From the NCBI GenBank assembly GCA_038207745.1, contig JBBQZL010000009.1, positions 1 to 25,389 on the forward strand: a stretch of 25,389 nt of DNA, read 5' to 3'. The translations under genes were made by a program, and so were the position numbers. Numbering within the stretch: position 1 is the first letter of the stretch; each line of letters begins with the position of its first letter. This document shows positions 7,378-14,975 of the stretch, in pieces. Source of the DNA: JBBQZL01 sp038207745 (lineage in GTDB: Bacteria; Actinomycetota; Thermoleophilia; Solirubrobacterales; 70-9). The notes beneath the pieces were generated by a model, which was not told where the DNA came from, did not search any database, and saw nothing but the letters and a program-made list of their open reading frames with translations.

Positions 7378-9313
7378 GCCACAGCTCGCAACGCTGAAGG
7401 CGGTCTGCGACACCGTCGTGCCGGAGATCGAGCGAGACCGGGACCCCGACGGCTTCTGGGCCCGCAAGGCAAGCGACACGGGTGCCGACCTGGCTCTTGC
7501 AGAGCGGATCGGGTCAGCGCCTCCCGAGCAGCTCGCGGGGATCGCCCAACTTCTGGATGGCCTTTCCGCAAAGGGTTTCGGCACAGCCGACCAGACGGCG
7601 CGCGAGCAGATGCTTGCGGCCTTTGCAGGATCCAGCCCCGAAGCCGCGGCGGGTATCTCCGCCCTGGTCAGCGGCTCACTGTTCTTCACCTACAGCCTTC
7701 CCGATCCGGAAACCGGCCAGAACCCCTTCTGGAAGACCTTCGGATACCCGGGGCCGATTGCGGCGGAGCCCGCTCCCGAAGAGAGGATCCCGCTGGTCGT
7801 CCCGGAGCGTGATTCAGAGTCATATGAGGCAGATGCCGTCGTCGTCGGCTCGGGTGCCGGAGGCGGCGTGATCGCAGCCAGACTGGCGGCGGCGGGTCTC
7901 AGCGTGGTCGTCGTCGAGGAGGGCCAGTATCAGGAGGGATCCGACCTTCAGATGCTCGAGCTGCTCGCCTACCGGGATCTCTTCTACCGCGGGGGACCGG
8001 CGCCGACCGCCGACGGAAACGTCTCTGTCCAGGCCGGTTCCAGCCTCGGTGGCGGTACCACGATCAACTGGACCAACTGCCTCAGAACGACGCCGTGGGT
8101 ACGCGAGCAGTGGGCAGGCGAGCACGGGCTCGAGGGTCTCGATGGACCCGAGTTCGACCGGCACCTCGATGCGGTGACGGCGCGGATCGGCGCGACCCAG
8201 GAATGCAGCGACTTCAACGGGCCGACGCTGCGACTCAAGGAGGGCGCCGAGAAGCTCGGCTGGGAATTCAGCCGGGTGTTTCGCAACACCGACCCATCCC
8301 GATACAGCCCCGAAACCGCCGGGTATCTGGGTTTCGGCGATCGGACCGGATCCAAGCAGAGCACGACCCGGACCTTCCTCCGCGACGCCGCCGACGCGGG
8401 GACCCGGATCCTCGCCAACACCGGTGCGCGTGAGATCATCACCGAGTCGGGCCGAGCTGCCGGGATCAAGGCGATCTACCGGGACCCGGTCACCGGTCGC
8501 AGCTCAGACGTGACGATCCGTGCCCCGAAGGTGGTTGTTGCCGGGGGTTCACTCGAGTCGCCCGCCCTGTTGCTCAGGTCCGGCATCGGCGGACCCGCGG
8601 TCGGGACAAATCTCCACCTGCACCCGTGCACGGCGATGATCGCGATCTATGAAGAGGACCAGCGCTCCTGGTGGGGCGCACCCCACACCGGTGTGGTCGA
8701 GGAGTTTGCGAACACCGGCGACGGCTGGGGATTCCTGATCGAGACCGCGCAGTACACGACCGGGGTCGGCTCCTCTGCCTATCCGTTCAACAATGCCCTG
8801 GACCACAAATCCCTGATGGAGCGATTCCGCTTCTGCTCGACCTCGATCGCGCTGCTCCGTGACCGCGGCTCGGGTCGGGTGACAATCGATGCAAACGGCG
8901 AGTCGGTTGCGACCTATTCGATCACCGACGAGACCGACATCAAGAACGCCCAGCTCGGGCTCGAGGCCCAGGCCGCGATCCACGAGGCCGCCCGCGCGGT
9001 CGAGCTCAGGTCGCTGGCGCCGGGTCTCGCACCCTGGAAGAGAGGCGACGACCTCTCCGCGTTCATCTCATCGACCCTGGCTCCGCAGCTCGCCGCCGGG
9101 GGGCAGCTGCTCTTCTCGGCCCACCAGATGGGCACCTGCCCGATGGGCACGGATCCGGCTACGAGCGTTGCCGGACCACGGGGAGAGCTTCACGACACCC
9201 CGGGTGTGTGGATCGGCGACGGAAGCGCCTTCCCGTCCGCCTCAGGCACCAACCCGATGATCACGATCATGGCCCTCGCCGATCGAACTGCCGACGCGAT
9301 CATCGCCTCCTGA
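7367..9313 (+). CDS. GMC family FAD oxidoreductase (long-chain alcohol oxidase-like)
   Basis: 648 residues. A helical N-terminal extension of about 150 residues precedes the Rossmann FAD-binding motif AVVVGSGAGGGVIAARLAAAG. It is followed by the GMC signature SSLGGGTTINW, a second stretch VVVAGGSLESPALLLRSGI, and C-terminal active-site segments FSAHQMGTCPMG (catalytic His) and GTNPMITIMALA. The extension plus this C-terminus matches the long-chain fatty alcohol oxidase branch of the GMC family, but the substrate (alcohol, sterol or sugar) cannot be told from sequence. ATG 7367 has AAGAAAGG 6 bases upstream. The gene overlaps pepA by 11 bases, and its 3' end overlaps the convergent methyltransferase by 72 bases. 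Confidence 0.85.
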   Translation: MLGEPQLATLKAVCDTVVPEIERDRDPDGFWARKASDTGADLALAERIGSAPPEQLAGIAQLLDGLSAKGFGTADQTAREQMLAAFAGSSPEAAAGISALVSGSLFFTYSLPDPETGQNPFWKTFGYPGPIAAEPAPEERIPLVVPERDSESYEADAVVVGSGAGGGVIAARLAAAGLSVVVVEEGQYQEGSDLQMLELLAYRDLFYRGGPAPTADGNVSVQAGSSLGGGTTINWTNCLRTTPWVREQWAGEHGLEGLDGPEFDRHLDAVTARIGATQECSDFNGPTLRLKEGAEKLGWEFSRVFRNTDPSRYSPETAGYLGFGDRTGSKQSTTRTFLRDAADAGTRILANTGAREIITESGRAAGIKAIYRDPVTGRSSDVTIRAPKVVVAGGSLESPALLLRSGIGGPAVGTNLHLHPCTAMIAIYEEDQRSWWGAPHTGVVEEFANTGDGWGFLIETAQYTTGVGSSAYPFNNALDHKSLMERFRFCSTSIALLRDRGSGRVTIDANGESVATYSITDETDIKNAQLGLEAQAAIHEAARAVELRSLAPGLAPWKRGDDLSAFISSTLAPQLAAGGQLLFSAHQMGTCPMGTDPATSVAGPRGELHDTPGVWIGDGSAFPSASGTNPMITIMALADRTADAIIAS

Positions 9314-10150
9314 AATCACCCGGTATGAGCTGACGGTGACCGAAACCGTCATCCACATCGGATTTGGAAGTCTCTCGATCTCGGCGCTGAGGCCGCCGGG
9401 GTCCGTGTGCCAGGCACTCGGCCCCATATCGACCAGGTTGCGGATCTCGGCCGGCTCGAGGTGGATCGTCTGCTCGTGAAGCCGCGCGCCGATCTCCTCG
9501 AGCCCCGGGCCAAGTGATCGCTCGAGTCGCTCGGGCTTGCGGGGATCCACGTTGAGCATGCCGAGCCGCCCGATGATCTCCTGCAGGTGATACGCGGTCG
9601 GTGTGATCACGACCAGTCCGCCGTCCTTCCTGAGAACCCTGGTCAGCTCCGGGCCGTTGCGCGGCGCAAAGATGCTCAGCGCGATCGCTGCGGAGTCGGA
9701 TGCCACCGGGAGATCGCCCCAGGCGTCGCAGCAGACGGCACCGATCCTGGGATCCGCCCGGGCTGCGCGGCGCATCGCGAACTTCGAGATGTCAAGCGCC
9801 AGACCCGGCCGATCGACCCGGCCGACGACGCGGGAGAGATAGTGGCCTGTTCCGGCGCCCAGATCAACCACGCATCCGCCTCTCGTGCCGGCCGCCAGCC
9901 GCTCGGCCTGATCGCAGACCGCCTGTTCGATCCCGAGGTAGTGACCGGCGCCGAGGATTGCCTCGCTGGGGCTGACCATCAGTGCGCTGTCGGCCGTCTT
10001 CGCCCGACCCGGGCCGCCGAGCATCGAGACGTATCCCTGGCGCGCGAGGTCGAATGAGTGACCCTCCGGGCAGGCGAGTACCCCCTCTCCACGCCGGAGT
10101 TCCCGGTGGCAGAAGGGACAGCGCAGAAACTGGGTGACAGCATCGATCAA
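9242..10150 (-). CDS. RlmA-like 23S rRNA (guanine-N1) methyltransferase
   Basis: 302 residues. The N-terminal zinc ribbon has Cys11, Cys14, Cys27 and His31 (CPFC, then CPEGHSFD and LARQGYVSML). A class-I SAM-binding fold follows, with VVDLGAGTGHYL as motif I and LALDIS as motif II, then FAPRNGPELTRVL. This layout is that of the RlmA(I)/RlmA(II) (TlrB) family, which methylates G745 or G748 of 23S rRNA; TlrB-type members affect tylosin sensitivity. The start is a TTG at 10150, which suits the family N-terminus and sits 6 bases after a TAGGAT box. The last ~25 residues after VSVTVSSYR go beyond the usual family end and run antisense through the GMC gene's 3' end. Confidence 0.85.
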   Translation of the reverse strand: MIDAVTQFLRCPFCHRELRRGEGVLACPEGHSFDLARQGYVSMLGGPGRAKTADSALMVSPSEAILGAGHYLGIEQAVCDQAERLAAGTRGGCVVDLGAGTGHYLSRVVGRVDRPGLALDISKFAMRRAARADPRIGAVCCDAWGDLPVASDSAAIALSIFAPRNGPELTRVLRKDGGLVVITPTAYHLQEIIGRLGMLNVDPRKPERLERSLGPGLEEIGARLHEQTIHLEPAEIRNLVDMGPSAWHTDPGGLSAEIERLPNPMWMTVSVTVSSYRVISGGDDRVGSSIGEGHDRDHRVGA

Positions 10151-10156
10151 GATTCG

Positions 10157-10162
10157 ATCCTA
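10157..10162 (-). promoter_or_regulatory. TAGGAT -10 box of methyltransferase gene
   Basis: TAGGAT on the minus strand lies 6 bases before the TTG start at 10150, in a divergent gap of only 65 bases shared with the acyl-CoA dehydrogenase promoter. Confidence 0.4.
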
Positions 10163-10202
10163 CCCCCGGGATACCGGGCGACGTGGCCTCTGGCGGCATC
10201 AC

Positions 10203-10208
10203 TACGCT
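10203..10208 (+). promoter_or_regulatory. TACGCT -10 box of acyl-CoA dehydrogenase gene
   Basis: TACGCT is 7 bases before the ATG at 10216. No Shine-Dalgarno is seen in the spacer. This supports ATG 10216 over the upstream in-frame GTG at 10183, which would lie ahead of the box. Confidence 0.4.
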
Positions 10209-10215
10209 CCCGCCC

Positions 10216-11361
10216 ATGAACTTCGATCTCACTGACGAGCAACGCCTTCTGCGCGACACGGTTCGGGATTTCGCCCGCAATGAAGTCGCCCCGGTTGCCG
10301 AAGAACTCGACCGCACAAAGTCCTTCCCCTACGAGCTGGTTGCGAAGATGGCCGGGCTCGGCCTGATGAGCATTCCGTTTCCCGAGCAATACGGAGGAGG
10401 TGGCGCCGACACGCTCTCCTACGCGCTTGCAGTCGAGGAGCTTGCCCGGATCGATTCGTCGGTCGCGATCACGATGGCGGCCCACACCTCGCTCGGGACG
10501 ATGCCGATCCACCTCTGGGGCAGCGACAAGCAGAAGGCCGATTGGATGCCCGCACTCTGCGCCGCGGAGAAGCTGGCCGCCTTCGGTCTGACCGAGCCCG
10601 ACGCGGGATCGGACGCCGGGAACACCCGCACCACGGCGAGCCTTGACGGTGACGAGTGGGTGATCAACGGCGCCAAGCAGTTCATCACCAACTCAGGAAC
10701 CGATATCTCGGGCTGCGTCACGATCACCGCGGTGACCGGCAACGAGGGCGGCCGTCGCGAGATCTCGAACATCATCGTCCCGAACGGCACGCCCGGATAC
10801 GAGATCGGCGCGCCGTATCGCAAGATGGGCTGGAACGCTTCCGACACCCGGCCGCTGACCTTCAGCGATGCCCGCGTCCCGAAGGACAATCTTCTCGGCC
10901 CGCGGGGCGCCGGCTTCAAGCAATTCCTCCAGATCCTCGACGGCGGCAGGATCGGTGTCGCCGCGATGGGCGTCGGCCTCGCGCAGGGCGCCCTCGACGA
11001 GGCGATCAAGTACGCGAAGGAGCGACGGGCGTTTGGCCAGCCGATCTCCAAGTTCCAGGCGATCCAGGCGAAGATCGCGGATCTCTCCGCCCAGATCGAG
11101 GCGGCGCGCCTGCTTACCCACCGCGCAGCGCTCGAGAAGGACCGTGGAGACTCGTTCACCCTGACCGCAGCGCAGGCCAAGCTGATCACCGGTCGCCTTG
11201 CCGTCCGAGCTGCCGAGGAAGCTGTCCAGATCCATGGCGGTTACGGATACATCGAGGAGTACCCGGTCTGTCGCTTCTACCGCGACGCCAAGATCCTCAC
11301 GATCGGCGAGGGAACCGACGAGGTGCAGCAGATGGTGATCGCAAGGATGCTGGGATGCTGA
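10216..11361 (+). CDS. Acyl-CoA dehydrogenase (short-chain type)
   Basis: FAD enzyme that inserts the alpha,beta double bond into acyl-CoA, passing electrons to ETF. It has 381 residues, a usual family length. Visible are LTEPDAGSDAG and ITNSGTDI (FAD/substrate loop), RRAFGQPISKFQAIQ, and QIHGGYGYIEEYPVCRFYRDAK. The catalytic base is Glu365 in IGEGTDEVQ, at the position used by short- and medium-chain enzymes and not at the isovaleryl-CoA dehydrogenase position. The exact chain specificity is unknown. Given an isobutyryl-CoA-type mutase nearby, butyryl- or isobutyryl-CoA are reasonable candidates (inference). It is divergent from the methyltransferase. A small membrane ORF and a signal peptidase follow on the same strand. 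Confidence 0.92.
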   Translation: MNFDLTDEQRLLRDTVRDFARNEVAPVAEELDRTKSFPYELVAKMAGLGLMSIPFPEQYGGGGADTLSYALAVEELARIDSSVAITMAAHTSLGTMPIHLWGSDKQKADWMPALCAAEKLAAFGLTEPDAGSDAGNTRTTASLDGDEWVINGAKQFITNSGTDISGCVTITAVTGNEGGRREISNIIVPNGTPGYEIGAPYRKMGWNASDTRPLTFSDARVPKDNLLGPRGAGFKQFLQILDGGRIGVAAMGVGLAQGALDEAIKYAKERRAFGQPISKFQAIQAKIADLSAQIEAARLLTHRAALEKDRGDSFTLTAAQAKLITGRLAVRAAEEAVQIHGGYGYIEEYPVCRFYRDAKILTIGEGTDEVQQMVIARMLGC

Positions 11362-11383
11362 GCGACGTTGACCTGAGCTGAGC

Positions 11384-11476
11384 TTGACCGGCTTCGACGA
11401 GAAGACTCTCGCGCTCGTCGGTCTCGGTTTCGGGGTGATCATCTGCGTTGTGGTGCTGGCCAGCTGGAGGATCTGA
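11384..11476 (+). CDS. Small single-helix membrane protein (30 aa), tentative
   Basis: TTG-started ORF encoding 30 residues: a short polar head (TGFDEKTL), one hydrophobic helix (about residues 9-27) and a short basic tail ending in SWRI. It begins 22 bases after the acyl-CoA dehydrogenase stop, and its stop overlaps the proposed start of the signal peptidase by one base. No Shine-Dalgarno is evident, so the start is uncertain. No homologue is recognised. It could be a genuine coupled small membrane protein or only a leader ORF. Confidence 0.35.
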   Translation: MTGFDEKTLALVGLGFGVIICVVVLASWRI

Positions 11477-12021
11477 TCGTTTATCTGATCTGGGACATCG
11501 AGGACTGGTTCCGCGAGAAACGACCGGTTTGGATCGTCCTCGGATCGACGCTGGCCGGGTTTGCCGGGACCTTTGTGATCGTGATCGTCCTCTCGCTGCT
11601 GCTCGGGCAGAAGGCGATCGTGATCGGCTCCTCGAGCATGAAGCCGACGCTGGAACCTGGTGACCTGGTCCTCGAGCTTCAGCGCGGCCCGGCGAATGCG
11701 AGCCCCGGTGAGATCGTCTCCTTCTCGGAGCCCGGATCCGGCCGCACGCTTACCAGGCGGGTGATCGCCGGCGCCCCCGAGGGCCGCCAGGTCCGTCTGA
11801 TCGCCAAAGCCGACAACGCCGATACGATCGACAACATCACCGTCCCAAGGGACGGGTTGATCGGGTTCCCTCTCCGAAGCATTCCATGGGGCGGTCGGGT
11901 GGTCGAGGCCCTGGACAGCCCCGCAGCGCTGCTGATCATCCCCGGGTTGATCGTCCTTCTGATCGCCTTCTCGGATCTGAGAAGGCGACGTGAGGAAGTG
12001 CCCGGCTCAGGAGCCTTCTGA
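11476..12021 (+). CDS. Signal peptidase I-like protein (S26), atypical start and base residue
   Basis: About 181 residues. There is a cytoplasmic N-terminal head, TM1 (about 18-44), the Ser motif GSSSMKPTLEPGD (nucleophile Ser54), a beta domain with TRRVIAG and AKADNADTID, a C-terminal TM (about 149-166) and a basic tail. Two TMs flanking a small catalytic domain resemble the archaeal/SipW S26B branch. The general-base position, Lys in bacterial or His in S26B enzymes, is Arg94 here, so activity is uncertain. No ATG, GTG or TTG precedes TM1. The first such codon (GTG 11575) lies inside the helix. The start used here is ATC 11476, 5 bases after GGAGG at 11466-11470 and overlapping the upstream stop. 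CTG 11473 is an alternative, or a base error may be present. The 3' end overlaps the convergent PRC-barrel gene by 15 bases. Confidence 0.7.
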   Translation: MVYLIWDIEDWFREKRPVWIVLGSTLAGFAGTFVIVIVLSLLLGQKAIVIGSSSMKPTLEPGDLVLELQRGPANASPGEIVSFSEPGSGRTLTRRVIAGAPEGRQVRLIAKADNADTIDNITVPRDGLIGFPLRSIPWGGRVVEALDSPAALLIIPGLIVLLIAFSDLRRRREEVPGSGAF

Positions 12022-12444
12022 CGCCTCCGTAGCCGGCGCCTGGGAGGTGATCGCGCCTGCCTCCCGGCCGCGGACCTGGGATGCGCGACCCTGGTCGATC
12101 TCGATCGCGTAATGCTCGCAGATCGCCAGCTCCTGCTCGCGGTTGAGGGGATGCCCGGGATCAACGGTCGGGGCGGTCTTGATCACGTCCTTCTCATGGG
12201 CGACCCATACGTATCCGATCACGCCGGCGCAGTCGTGCGCGGGCACCGGTATCACCCCTCCAAATCTGCTCAGCTTGACCAGAAGCCAGGCCGGCTCACC
12301 CGTTACCTGGTCGACGAACATCCCCTCGGCACGGCCCACCCCGGCACCATCGATCTCGTCGACGCGAAAACCGTTCCAGGCTGCAACCTCGTGGTAGCTC
12401 GGCGTTCTTGGCAATCCCATGCGTGTGCTGGTCTTTTCACTCAT
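12007..12444 (-). CDS. PRC-barrel domain protein
   Basis: 145 residues. An N-terminal PRC-barrel-like fold (about residues 20-85) shows YHEVAAWNGFRVDEIDG, VGRAEGMFVDQVTGEPAWLLVKL and VPVPAHD. A less conserved tail follows, with a PLNREQELAICEHYAIE helix and an Ala/Thr/Ser-rich end. PRC barrels are found in RimM, photosynthetic reaction centre H subunits and many actinobacterial proteins of unknown role, so no specific function is assigned. The ATG overlaps the end of the MeaB gene by 8 bases, indicating translational coupling and shared transcription. Confidence 0.75.
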   Translation of the reverse strand: MSEKTSTRMGLPRTPSYHEVAAWNGFRVDEIDGAGVGRAEGMFVDQVTGEPAWLLVKLSRFGGVIPVPAHDCAGVIGYVWVAHEKDVIKTAPTVDPGHPLNREQELAICEHYAIEIDQGRASQVRGREAGAITSQAPATEASEGS

Positions 12445-13405
12445 CTATATGTCGCTCCAGAAGCTCCGTGGCCGCAGTGGCCGGGTCAATTTCGCGGCTG
12501 ACCACGCGGTCAAGCAACGCAGAGATCTCGGCGTTATCTTCGACGACCTCCTCCAGACGCCTGCGCATCCGTGCCGTTGCAATCCCGATCACCTCACTGC
12601 GGAGATTCCTCGCCCGGCGCTTCTCGAGGGTTCCGTTGGCCTCGATGTGGGCCCGGTGCTCGCTGATCTTCTCGAGCAGCTCGGGGATCCCCTCGCCGCG
12701 GATCGCCTCGGTGCGGAGAATCGGCACGTGCCAACCGTCCGGGTCATGGGCGAGCGCCAGGACCCCGCGGACCTCCTTGATCATCGTGTCGGTCATCGGG
12801 TGATCAGCCTTGTTGACCACAATCACGTCGGGGATCTCCATCACGCCGGCCTTGAGAGCCTGGATCGAGTCCCCCGAGCCCGGCATCAGAGCGAGCACGA
12901 TCGTGTCCGCGTGGTCGACGATGTCGATCTCCGCCTGGCCGACGCCGACCGTCTCGATCAGCACGTCGTCCTTGCCTGCCGCGTCCATGACCAGAGCCGC
13001 CTGCAGCGCGGCTTCGGAGAGACCGCCGAGAGCGCCCCTCGAGGCCATCGAGCGGATGAAGACCCCCGGGTCAAGAAAGTGCTCGGATAGCCTGATCCGG
13101 TCGCCCAGCAGGGCGCCCTTGGTGAAGGGAGATGAGGGATCTATCGAGAGCACGGCAACCTGGCGGCCCAGCTTGCGAAGCTCAACGGTCAATGCACCGA
13201 TCAAGGTGCTCTTGCCGACCCCGGGGGGGCCGGTGAAACCGATGATCCTCGAGGTGCCGGTACGGGGATAGACCTGTTTGACCAGCTCCCACCCCGCGGG
13301 GTCGTCGGACTCGATCAGCGTGATCGCCCGCGCGAGGGCACGTTTGTCACCGGCGACCAGGCGCTCGGCGAGTGTTGCTCCTTGTCCTGTGGCGGTCTCA
13401 GGCAC
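12437..13405 (-). CDS. meaB: MeaB/ArgK-type GTPase, acyl-CoA mutase chaperone
   Basis: G3E-family P-loop GTPase of about 322 residues. It has Walker A GPPGVGKST (59-67), SIDPSSPFTKGALLGDRIR, the switch region FIRSMASRGALGGLS, ETVGVGQAEIDIVDHAD and the specificity motif NKAD. These are hallmark MeaB motifs. MeaB proteins gate cofactor loading and protect B12-dependent acyl-CoA mutases from inactivation, so the natural partner is the mutase at 1-1508. The start chosen is GTG 13405, with AGGA upstream and a TACACT box 9 bases away. A TTG at 13438 in the same frame would add 11 unconserved residues. It is followed by the overlapping PRC-barrel gene. Confidence 0.92.
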   Translation of the reverse strand: MPETATGQGATLAERLVAGDKRALARAITLIESDDPAGWELVKQVYPRTGTSRIIGFTGPPGVGKSTLIGALTVELRKLGRQVAVLSIDPSSPFTKGALLGDRIRLSEHFLDPGVFIRSMASRGALGGLSEAALQAALVMDAAGKDDVLIETVGVGQAEIDIVDHADTIVLALMPGSGDSIQALKAGVMEIPDVIVVNKADHPMTDTMIKEVRGVLALAHDPDGWHVPILRTEAIRGEGIPELLEKISEHRAHIEANGTLEKRRARNLRSEVIGIATARMRRRLEEVVEDNAEISALLDRVVSREIDPATAATELLERHIDE

Positions 13406-13486
13406 TGGATCCTGAGTGTAGTTGGAGCATTCGATCAATCGCGACGAGCCTGGGACCGGCAGTGGCGACTAGAGTGCGCGCCGAAG

Positions 13487-14140
13487 ATGGCTTCAATCAA
13501 ATCGCTGTCCAGGAAGGGAATGCTCAACTGGCGCTACGCGCGCCTTCTCTGGCGCTACCTGTGGCGCCGTATCCTGACCACCGGGGGCCGGCGCTGGTCA
13601 ACCTCTGGTCCTGTCTTCTTTGGTCGCGGGCTCTCGATCGAGATCAACAGGCGGGCGACGATTCGTTTCGGTCGCTATGTCTGGATCGGCGACAGGACGA
13701 AGCTCCGCTGCCACGAGGGGGTGGTCGAGATCGGCGATAAGACCGTGGTCGGGCAGGAGTGCACGGTCTCCGCCTTCCAGCGGGTTCAGATCGGCGAGCA
13801 ATGCGTGATCGCCGATCGCGTCATGTTCATCGACTTCGACCACGGGATCGTCGATGTCGAGAAGCCGATCCGTGCCCAGGGCATCTACAAGCGTGATGTG
13901 GTGGTCGGCTCCAACGTCTGGATCGGCTACGGGGCCTGCATCCTTCGCGGCGTCACCGTCGGAGACAACTCCGTGATCGGTACCAACGCCGTGGTCACCA
14001 GGGACGTACCGGCCAATGCCGTGATCGGCGGAGCACCCGCGCGAGTGATCAGGGTGAGAGACGCTCCGAGTTCCCTGGCCTGGCCAAACCCCGTTGAGCC
14101 GCAGGCCGGGGCACCGACCACGATGCCGATCCCCGGGTAG
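13487..14140 (+). CDS. Hexapeptide-repeat (LbH) acyltransferase
   Basis: 217 residues. A basic, Trp-rich N-terminal part is followed from about residue 50 by left-handed beta-helix hexapeptide repeats (IRFGRYVWIGDRTKL, VEIGDKTVVGQECTV, VQIGEQCVIADRV). The catalytic-type loop FIDFDHG has a candidate catalytic His, and the C-terminus has the typical GSNVWIGYGACILRGVTVG and GGAPARVI. This is the WbbJ/galactoside-acetyltransferase-like group, which transfers acetyl or other acyl groups from CoA to sugars, often in surface polysaccharide synthesis. The acceptor is unknown. ATG 13487 is preferred over upstream in-frame starts, which would overlap the divergent MeaB gene. A TAGAGT box lies 11 bases before it. 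Confidence 0.85.
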   Translation: MASIKSLSRKGMLNWRYARLLWRYLWRRILTTGGRRWSTSGPVFFGRGLSIEINRRATIRFGRYVWIGDRTKLRCHEGVVEIGDKTVVGQECTVSAFQRVQIGEQCVIADRVMFIDFDHGIVDVEKPIRAQGIYKRDVVVGSNVWIGYGACILRGVTVGDNSVIGTNAVVTRDVPANAVIGGAPARVIRVRDAPSSLAWPNPVEPQAGAPTTMPIPG

Positions 14141-14228
14141 CCGCGCCATCGGCAGGTCGCACGCTCACCGACACGTCGATGTTGCCCCCTGGTTGAAGCT
14201 GCCCGCCGGTGGGCGTTGCCCGCGAGGC

Positions 14229-14975
14229 CTACTCGGGTGTCACATAGGCGCCTGAGAGGCCGCCGTCGACCATGAAGGCCGAGGCGGTGACGAAAGAGGA
14301 GTCGTCCGAGGCCAGGAAGAGTGCGCTCTGGGCGATCTCACGAACCTCACCGAAGCGGCCCATCGGGATGTGGACGAGGCGCTTCGAGGCGCTGGCCGGA
14401 TCGGTGGAGAAGAGCTCCTCCAGAAGCGGCGTGTTCACCGGCCCCGGGCAGAGCGCGTTGACGCGGACACCGCGGCGGCCGAACTCGACCCCGAGCTCCC
14501 TCGACATCGAGAGCACGGCGCCCTTCGAGGCGGTATAGGAGATCTGCGAGGTCGCGGCGCCGAGGATCGCGACAAACGAGGCGGTGTTGATCACCGAGCC
14601 GCCACCGGTCTCGATCAGGTGCGGGATCCCGTATTTGCAGCAGAGGAAGACGCTGCGGACATTGACGTCCTGGACGCGCTGCCAGACATCGAGCGGCGTC
14701 TCGAGGACCGATTCGTCGTCCGGCGGGTTGATGCCGGCATTGTTGAAGAGCACGTCGATACGGCCATACCTGGCCCGGACCTGCTCGTACATGTCGCGGA
14801 CCTGATCCTCGTCGGCGACATCGACCTCGAGCGTGAACTCACCTTCGGAGCCCGGGGATAGATCCACCCCCACGACGATCGCGTCCTCATCGCCGAACAG
14901 GCGGGCGGTCTCGGCGCCGATCCCGGAGGCTGCACCGGTGATCACACAAACCTTGCCTGGAAGTCGGCCTGGCAT
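14229..14975 (-). CDS. SDR family dehydrogenase (NAD-type)
   Basis: Classical short-chain dehydrogenase, 248 residues. It has the cofactor motif TGAASGIG (13-20), NNAG, the catalytic triad Ser133, Tyr147 and Lys151 in YTASK, and the C-terminal end FMVDGGLSGAY. Asp38 at the end of beta-strand 2 (VVGVDLS) predicts NAD rather than NADP. It is the last gene of the five-gene gamma-glutamylation operon. Its ATG shares one base with the aldehyde dehydrogenase stop (TGATG) and GAGGAGG lies just upstream. In that context it is proposed to oxidise a gamma-glutamylated alcohol to the aldehyde used by the next enzyme. That role is inference, since SDR substrates cannot be read from sequence. Confidence 0.88.
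   Translation of the reverse strand: MPGRLPGKVCVITGAASGIGAETARLFGDEDAIVVGVDLSPGSEGEFTLEVDVADEDQVRDMYEQVRARYGRIDVLFNNAGINPPDDESVLETPLDVWQRVQDVNVRSVFLCCKYGIPHLIETGGGSVINTASFVAILGAATSQISYTASKGAVLSMSRELGVEFGRRGVRVNALCPGPVNTPLLEELFSTDPASASKRLVHIPMGRFGEVREIAQSALFLASDDSSFVTASAFMVDGGLSGAYVTPE

Noticed and set aside
7367..9313. The GMC oxidoreductase as the missing oxidase of the gamma-glutamylation pathway
   Set aside because: It lies about 5 kb outside that operon on the other strand, is coupled to pepA and belongs to the alcohol oxidase branch. Nothing links it to amine oxidation.
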